Assembly: GCF_904848585.1 (NCBI RefSeq)
Contig: NZ_CAJHCR010000004.1
Coordinates: 542,132-606,131, forward strand
Source of the DNA: Paraburkholderia kirstenboschensis
GTDB lineage: Bacteria; Pseudomonadota; Gammaproteobacteria; Burkholderiales; Burkholderiaceae
DNA length: 64,000 bases
Direction: 5' to 3'
The translations under genes were made by a program, and so were the position numbers. This document shows, piece by piece, positions 58,799-64,000 of the stretch. The notes below the pieces were generated by a model, which ran no database searches, was not told the origin of the DNA, and saw only the letters and a list, made by a program, of their open reading frames with translations. The first letter of the stretch is position 1; the number at the start of each line of letters is the position of its first letter.

Positions 58799-61341
58799 TC
58801 TGCGTCGCCCGCGGTAGTTGATGAGGCGTTCCTGACAATCTCCTGAATTGCCGCTTGCGCTCTCTCGATGAGCCGCATATCAAACGCAACGCTTTCCTCT
58901 TGGTCGAACCTACCCTGTTCCGAAATTATTTGCTTCATCTCTTCAAGTTGTTGCAAGACATCCTCTTCTGGGTTGTCATTGACGGTGTGCTGATTTGCCT
59001 TGTCGATGAAATCCGCAACCAACGAAGCGCATCTCTCGTGCACCTCGCGATTGTTCGGGGTATGAGTGCGAAATCCCTCAAAAAGAGCGGTTTCAACCGA
59101 GCGCCGATTCATGCGCTCCAACGTTTTAAGTGCACGATTCTTGATAGTGAAGCAGTGGTCCCCTTCATTGTCAGCACTCGCGACAACGACCGGTGAATGA
59201 GTAGCGACCAGAATATCAACGTTAAATCTCTGCGCAATTAGTTGGAAAAGCTTAGGAAGCGCGCGTTGCCAGCTTACGTGTAAACTGATTTCCGGCTCAT
59301 CGACCAGAAACAGACAGCCCACTTCAGCCTCCTTCACCATTTTGGCAACGAGCATAACTATCTGCTGCTCCCCCGAGCTGAGTTCATCGAAAGGAACGAT
59401 TCCATCCCCGTTATGTTGACGGCGCAGACCAAGTTTGTATTTTCTCTGCTCCTCGGGATGTTGACGAAGATTGTCAATAATGAGACTGTCGTCGTGCGAT
59501 TGCGACGCCAATCGTGCAATGCCACCGATGGCACTATCGCTAACGTTCGTGTTTTGCTGCACGTTCTTAGGAATAAGGAACTGCTCGGCCGAAAATCCAA
59601 TGAGACTAACAATATCTTCGAAGACACTCAGCTTCTCTGAGTCGGAATGAATGGTCAGCATCAGTCTGGCGGCGTCTACGGCTGTCTGAATAGAGTTGAC
59701 ACCTCGCGCGCTAGTTTTCGCACCACGATATTTATAGAATGTTGCGTTCTCACCTCGTACTTCTCTTGGAAATCTGTCAGACGAGCCTGCCGCTACGGCG
59801 ATAGTGAGCCTCTTATTGTCGACAGACATTTTCGCCACATCGCGAAGCAGGATGCTCTTGCCTTCTCCATTGTTTCCAATGACGTACATTCGTTTGCCAA
59901 ACGAATTGGCTCCGCGCAACAACCTATCCAATGCGCGCCTGTCAAGGCCGTGAACCCAAGTGCCTTCAACAGCAGGTCTAACATAGGTCGATGCGGTCAA
60001 GACATAGCCATTCTCTTTGACTTCTTTGACTGAGACGTGCCGAGACAACCCGGGGGAATCAAACATGCCCGGCGTGAATTCCCGCGAGAAAATTCCGGCG
60101 AGAAATGGGTTCTCTCCCTCAAGGCGCAGTAGAGCCCGGGATGATGCGTCGTGTCCCCCAATGAGGTCCGCGAGCATCGTGCCAATGAAACGGGCGGACG
60201 CTTTCATCTGCTTATTTGGAGTCAGGAGCGAAAGCGCTCGCGCATCGATGAACAGAATATCCTGGCGCGTATTCCCGGGTACGGCCTCGTCTCCCTTCAA
60301 AAGCCACGCCGAGAATTTGGAGTTTCGCGTATCAGAGGCTTCGCGCGGAAAATCAACGACTGCAGCGACACGACCAGTCTCAATCAGTTCCTCTCTGACT
60401 TCTCTGCTCCATTTCGGAGATACTCCATCAATCTGCGGCACAATCACTAATGCGAATCGGAAGCGCGTTCCCCGACAGAGCCTGTGCGCCCAGTTGACTG
60501 CCGCAAGCTTATCTTCGTGAACGTAAGGGTCAGTCGTGGCTCTCTGCCTCGCTCCGCGCGGCGTAGGATTCACGAGCAACATATCGACATTGAGCGGCCA
60601 TGACACCGTTCCCCATTCGTCGGGTATGGTCGTGTTAACGTATGAAATGTCAATACCTAGCATCTTCAATCGCATATCGACAGCCTCGGGAATGGACACT
60701 TCTTTCCCTAACAGACAACTACCAAAGGCGCCGACGCTTTCAAAGACTTCCAAAGCAAGGTGGCCGGTCGCTCCGTGAAGGTCGCATATATTCCGAGTAT
60801 TCTCAGGGAGACAGCTAGCAGCTAGCTCGGCCGAGAAGCTTTCTCTCGCGACATCAATATCGGTGGGTACGAGCTTTGCAATGCCTTGGTCGAAAGCGTA
60901 GAGCAGCTGTCGTTCGTTGACATTCTCCAACCAATCCCGCAAAACTCGCGCTTGGTTCGCTAACCAGATTCTGGCGGATGGCTCAAATCTGGGTCCGAGC
61001 CGCGTTTGTCTGCGCAACCAGTCGAGCGTGGCGAGATACGCACGTTCGAGACGTTCAGGGTAGGAATCTGGGAGTTCGTTTACTAGCCAGGAGTAGACGT
61101 CGTGCGTTCTAAGAGACTCATCCGACTTTACATGGGACCCTCCTGGCGTGTCGCGAGTCCATATTTGTCGCGTGATGGCTTCGTTAAACGCACGAGTGTT
61201 TCTCATCGCGTATAGATACATGATGAACAACGCGTGCTTGTAGGACAATTCGATTGAGGCTTGCGTATTTGGCGCTTGAGCGAGAAGATACTTCCAGAGT
61301 CTCGATGCCACCACGTTACTTTCGCTAATCTGTGCTTTCAT
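58795..61341 (-). CDS. Fusion: degenerate N6-methyltransferase-like module and ABC/PtuA-like ATPase
   Basis: An 848-residue protein. Residues about 110-455 follow an HsdM-type N6_Mtase. The SAM loop position is DLHGATGH (187-194), the NPPY position is VDMLLVNPTP (258-261), then RFALVIVP, DFPREASDTRNSKFSAWLLK and KENGYVLTASTYV, the usual segment closing this domain. Catalytic and SAM motifs are altered. Residues 480-740 are an ABC/SMC-like ATPase: Walker A GNNGEGKS (489-496), signature LSSGEQQ (654-660), Walker B CLFLVDEPE (676-684) and H-loop ATHSP. It is coupled to the HNH gene. Separate Septu PtuA proteins lack the methyltransferase part. Confidence 0.82.
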   Translation of the reverse strand: MKAQISESNVVASRLWKYLLAQAPNTQASIELSYKHALFIMYLYAMRNTRAFNEAITRQIWTRDTPGGSHVKSDESLRTHDVYSWLVNELPDSYPERLERAYLATLDWLRRQTRLGPRFEPSARIWLANQARVLRDWLENVNERQLLYAFDQGIAKLVPTDIDVARESFSAELAASCLPENTRNICDLHGATGHLALEVFESVGAFGSCLLGKEVSIPEAVDMRLKMLGIDISYVNTTIPDEWGTVSWPLNVDMLLVNPTPRGARQRATTDPYVHEDKLAAVNWAHRLCRGTRFRFALVIVPQIDGVSPKWSREVREELIETGRVAAVVDFPREASDTRNSKFSAWLLKGDEAVPGNTRQDILFIDARALSLLTPNKQMKASARFIGTMLADLIGGHDASSRALLRLEGENPFLAGIFSREFTPGMFDSPGLSRHVSVKEVKENGYVLTASTYVRPAVEGTWVHGLDRRALDRLLRGANSFGKRMYVIGNNGEGKSILLRDVAKMSVDNKRLTIAVAAGSSDRFPREVRGENATFYKYRGAKTSARGVNSIQTAVDAARLMLTIHSDSEKLSVFEDIVSLIGFSAEQFLIPKNVQQNTNVSDSAIGGIARLASQSHDDSLIIDNLRQHPEEQRKYKLGLRRQHNGDGIVPFDELSSGEQQIVMLVAKMVKEAEVGCLFLVDEPEISLHVSWQRALPKLFQLIAQRFNVDILVATHSPVVVASADNEGDHCFTIKNRALKTLERMNRRSVETALFEGFRTHTPNNREVHERCASLVADFIDKANQHTVNDNPEEDVLQQLEEMKQIISEQGRFDQEESVAFDMRLIERAQAAIQEIVRNASSTTAGDAE

Positions 61342-61479
61342 TTTTTTCTTGATTGAGACTGTAGTCTTTGCGCAAATGCGCCGCGCTCAACTAGTTATGA
61401 GCACCACGCGCGAGTGAGCGTACCCGCCACCGTTGCGAAGAATCACTGAATGATTTGTCCTCGCTTACTTCTCGGCGAG

Positions 61480-62808
61480 TCATCGTCTCTTCTGAACCTC
61501 GGCGAGAACAACGCGCGATGAATTTTCGGTCAGTTCACGGATTGCAGCGGTAAGGTCACGGTCATCAAGATGACTCGTACCAATCCAGCCTCCGCTAACA
61601 AGGCCCGTGAAATCGCTGTTCGAGAGATAGCGAGGGATTTCCGCATAGTTGACCATTCGTCCGTCTCGCGGTCCACGGCCGTGCTCCGTTAGCAGGAGTT
61701 TTTCCAAATCGGCTCGACGCAGCAGACGGCCATCACACAGTTCTCCGTCTTGTCTTTCTAACACGGTTCGCTTGCAGAACTTTACGTAGAACGGTGCTGT
61801 ACACAGTCTGCTGTAACGTAACTGCTCCGAAAGAGAATGCTTCTGTTGAAGTTTCGTCAGGCGTAGTTCTTCAAACGCAGCCTCGACCCGACGCATGCTC
61901 TCCATTTGCTCGTCAAACTTGCTGTCGGGTCGATACGTCCAGTGAGAGCGTTTCTTGTCGCAGCACTTGTACTGGACCATTACGAGCGAGGCCAGTTCGC
62001 GCAGGTATATAAGAAGGTCGACGCCGATTGAAGGTTCGAGCGGTCCTTTGTCCAAAGTGCGGACATATAGCCTTCGAGAACCATCTCCGACAGAAAGCTC
62101 CCCGGTTACCCGGAAGTCAGGTAGTTCCATACGCTCAAATACCGCTTTGTCATGCTCGATGAGCTCCCGCTCCTGGACTGGTGCAGCTTCCTTGATGTAC
62201 CTAATGAACGAGTCTTCCGGGGCTGCGGGGTCGACAGGCGCGGCTTTCCGCAACAACTCCCGTCGAATTCGTCCACTGCCTGCGCAATCGAATGCCAGGC
62301 CTATCGCATCGCGCTCGAATGCAAGGTTTTGCAGCTGTAGCTCGGTTTCTACTTGCTCCGGCTGACAAACCTTGCTCCACAGTGCCTCAAGGCTTTTCGC
62401 TTGCGCCGGTCGCAGGCTAGCCAGCGCTCGCCGCACCTCGCCCCAAACGTCGGGAAATATTCGTCTCGCAACGCCCCCGTTGCTTATGATGAGCGCTTCC
62501 TTGGCCTCAGAGGACAAGCCATTGCGCATTTGCTCGACGTCGATTGGCGAAAAGAGCACGAAGTCGGAGAATCTGTAGTTGCGCGCGCCCGTATTTCTTT
62601 GCCCGCGCTTGTGAGAAACCATTGCGGCTGCCGAGATGCTCTCGCCCTTACCATCAAAGCAAACAAGAAATAGCTCTCGTGTCTTCGCCGAGTTGTCGAG
62701 TTGCGATAGCTCTACTGAGAAGTGGCTGTTCTTTCTCACCCTTTCCTCGAATAGCACCGAACGCTCGGGTTCAAAGTAAATGAGAAAACCACCCTTACCT
62801 GTTGTCAT
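61480..62808 (-). CDS. Unknown protein with possible D...QxK nuclease core
   Basis: A 442-residue protein with no named family that I recognise. Residues 262-281 read GVDLLIYLRELASLVMVQYK: an Asp followed 15 residues later by Q-Y-K after a hydrophobic strand, the D...QxK form of the PD-(D/E)XK fold seen in Mrr-type nucleases. A helix with DSKFDEQMESMRRVE follows. The N-terminal 180 residues include RELFLVCFDGKGESISAAAM. The start is the ATG at 62808 (MTTGKGGFLIYF). It lies 138 bp upstream of the fusion ATPase on the same strand and is probably part of the same system. Confidence 0.7.
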   Translation of the reverse strand: MTTGKGGFLIYFEPERSVLFEERVRKNSHFSVELSQLDNSAKTRELFLVCFDGKGESISAAAMVSHKRGQRNTGARNYRFSDFVLFSPIDVEQMRNGLSSEAKEALIISNGGVARRIFPDVWGEVRRALASLRPAQAKSLEALWSKVCQPEQVETELQLQNLAFERDAIGLAFDCAGSGRIRRELLRKAAPVDPAAPEDSFIRYIKEAAPVQERELIEHDKAVFERMELPDFRVTGELSVGDGSRRLYVRTLDKGPLEPSIGVDLLIYLRELASLVMVQYKCCDKKRSHWTYRPDSKFDEQMESMRRVEAAFEELRLTKLQQKHSLSEQLRYSRLCTAPFYVKFCKRTVLERQDGELCDGRLLRRADLEKLLLTEHGRGPRDGRMVNYAEIPRYLSNSDFTGLVSGGWIGTSHLDDRDLTAAIRELTENSSRVVLAEVQKRR

Positions 62809-63236
62809 ACGGTTCCTATCGAGCGCCCTTCTCGTCAAATAGTGGGGCAATTCAAAACAGGGTCGCAGATGGACTCTGTGCGGCCGACGGCACAACGTCG
62901 TATAACGGAGGAAAAGTGACGATACTTAAGGTTTCTTTCAAACTTTTCGCTCAATAACATCGCCGTTGCGCTTTTGTCGAGGTGGAGAGTTCAGTCGATA
63001 TTTTGTTGAATTGCGAGAAATTACGCGAAATGAATCGATAGGCATACCGTACAGCGATGTGCGATTCGATTGAGGCGTCCATACGATAGCCGAGCCCTTG
63101 CGTGGTCGCCTTTAACATCGCGAGAAGTCGCGCTGTGAGATGAGAGCAGTTTTGAGACGTGCCTGACGGCAGAAGCATTTCCGGCTTTGATGGAGGTCGC
63201 TGTTGTCACCAGCAGAAATGCCGAAACCCGGGAGCG
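62809..63236. other. Region without a recognisable gene
   Basis: About 430 bp. It should carry the promoter of the three-gene defence set on the minus strand. No RNA gene or repeat is seen. Confidence 0.5.
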
Positions 63237-63632
63237 CGTTCACCCAAACATCTCTGGGCGCCGGTCAGTGACGAGGAAGCGACCGCAAAATGGAAGCGCA
63301 CCGTCCGGCAACGCGGCGTGCAAACGGCGCTGGTCAGGATGTTTCTCACTGGCAAGGAAAACGACGTCGCATAGGAAACGTTTGCCGGCGGCCTGGTCGC
63401 CTCGCAGCTATGGCGTCCGTGGCAAGCTCATCCACTCGACGCCATCGCCCTGTATCACCGGCTACTGCCGGTAGCTGCGAAATAGGACGAGGCGTTCGAA
63501 CTCGTGCGGGCTTTGGGCATGTTGCGGGCGCGGCTGGCTGAACGTCCAGAGTTCGCCAGTAAACTGGAGGAGATTTGGGCGGCATATCGAGCGAAGCGCA
63601 ACTTCATCAAGCTGCTTGCCATACGGTCGTGA
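63237..63632 (+). pseudogene. C-terminal remnant of a DUF6880/SWIM-associated helical-repeat protein
   Basis: One plus-strand frame reads through two in-frame stops: DEEATAKWKRTVRQRGVQTA and LVRMFLTGKENDVA, stop at 63372-63374, ETFAGGLVASQLWRPWQAHP and LDAIALYHRLLPVAAK, stop, DEAFELVRALGMLRARLAER, ending NFIKLLAIRS. The TPR-like helices and the KRNFIKLL end resemble the C-terminus of SWIM-zinc-finger/DUF6880 proteins. The N-terminal part is missing. Confidence 0.5.
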
Positions 63633-63890
63633 AGCCGCCCAAAGAAGATGGAGGTATCTGACAGCTTCGGATGCGCGCGGTAACGCGGCCGCGAACGACG
63701 AGTACAGATTCGGCCTTGTTGATGGACGTCGAGGAGCGGTCGCTGAATCGAGAGAGCGGCTGGAGTCTCTCATCGAGGCGAGCGGTACCTCGTCGGGCCG
63801 GGCTATCGTTTGGCGCAAGCTTCCGGAGTTCGGCTGGAGCCTGCGTGCTGGACAGGTATTCGACCGGTCGCGGTCGTCGTTGATGTGAAC
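63633..63890. other. Short region without a supported gene
   Basis: About 260 bp between the remnant and the probable insertion-sequence end. Nothing recognisable is seen. Confidence 0.4.
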
Positions 63891-64000
63891 TGTTGATACG
63901 CGCATAGAACTGACCCACTTCCGCTAGAAATTTGCATCGAAAATTGACCCACATGTTCAACTGCCTGCTTGGACGCCAAGCAGGAGAACGGAGTGATAAC
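63891..64000 (+). mobile_element. Left end of a probable IS21-like insertion sequence
   Basis: The segment starts TGTTGATACGCG and contains two TGACCCAC repeats (63911-63918 and 63945-63952, 34 bp apart), as in the multiple terminal repeats of IS21-family elements. It has an 8-bp hairpin CTGCTTGG-ACG-CCAAGCAG (63965-63983) and a GGAG ribosome-binding site just at the window edge. The transposase gene istA would begin beyond the window. Confidence 0.45.

Overview
The window is high-GC betaproteobacterial chromosome, best matched by Burkholderiaceae (Burkholderia/Paraburkholderia). The evidence is a def-fmt / dprA / topB arrangement, a GTP-dependent PEP carboxykinase, a persulfide dioxygenase-rhodanese fusion of the type known from Burkholderia, a PiuC-type iron-uptake pair, and VgrG / PAAR / DUF4123 type VI secretion cargo genes. 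Assignment is by reading motifs only; no search was run.

Region 1 (1-34.4 kb) is ordinary, densely packed core and metabolic DNA: def-fmt on the minus strand facing dprA, a thioredoxin-like gene and topB; a LysR regulator; pckG; a D-2-hydroxyacid dehydrogenase; a patatin; a PaaI thioesterase; tRNA-Lys(CTT); a Fur-boxed TonB receptor with its piuC hydroxylase; a 1-Cys peroxiredoxin and persulfide dioxygenase-rhodanese; LysE, AraC, an amino-acid binding protein, a YbdL-type aminotransferase, dbpA and a zinc ribbon; a divergent cadR/cadA pair with a textbook MerR-family promoter; and an ethanolamine catabolic set (AraC regulator, aldehyde dehydrogenase plus DUF779, permease-eutB-eutC) without microcompartment genes.

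Region 2 (about 35.2-50.8 kb) is accessory. A stand-alone retron-like reverse transcriptase is preceded by 645 bp of structured noncoding DNA. Next come a frameshifted HNH gene and about 1.2 kb with no gene. A type VI secretion cargo operon follows: vgrG, a 696-residue unknown protein, an FGE-like lipobox-less exported protein, a two-unit DUF3592 membrane protein, PAAR, DUF4123 adaptor, a 116-residue protein, a Tox-REase-5 nuclease effector and two full Imm52 immunity genes. A third Imm52 copy is cut off by an inverted, decayed vgrG fragment, and a SymE-like toxin gene lies beyond it.

Region 3 (50.9-64 kb) is a defence island. It holds (a) a two-gene McrBC-like type IV restriction module (multi-domain McrB GTPase plus DUF2357/PD-(D/E)XK nuclease), (b) a small duplicated zinc-ribbon / HTH cassette, and (c) a three-gene minus-strand set that I consider the most interesting item: a 442-residue protein with a possible D...QxK nuclease core, an 848-residue fusion of a degenerate N6-adenine-methyltransferase-like module to an ABC/PtuA-like ATPase, and a PtuB-like HNH nuclease that overlaps it by 4 bp. 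This looks like a Septu-like system with a repurposed methyltransferase sensor. The window ends in a decayed DUF6880/SWIM-type fragment and the left end of what is probably an IS21-like element.
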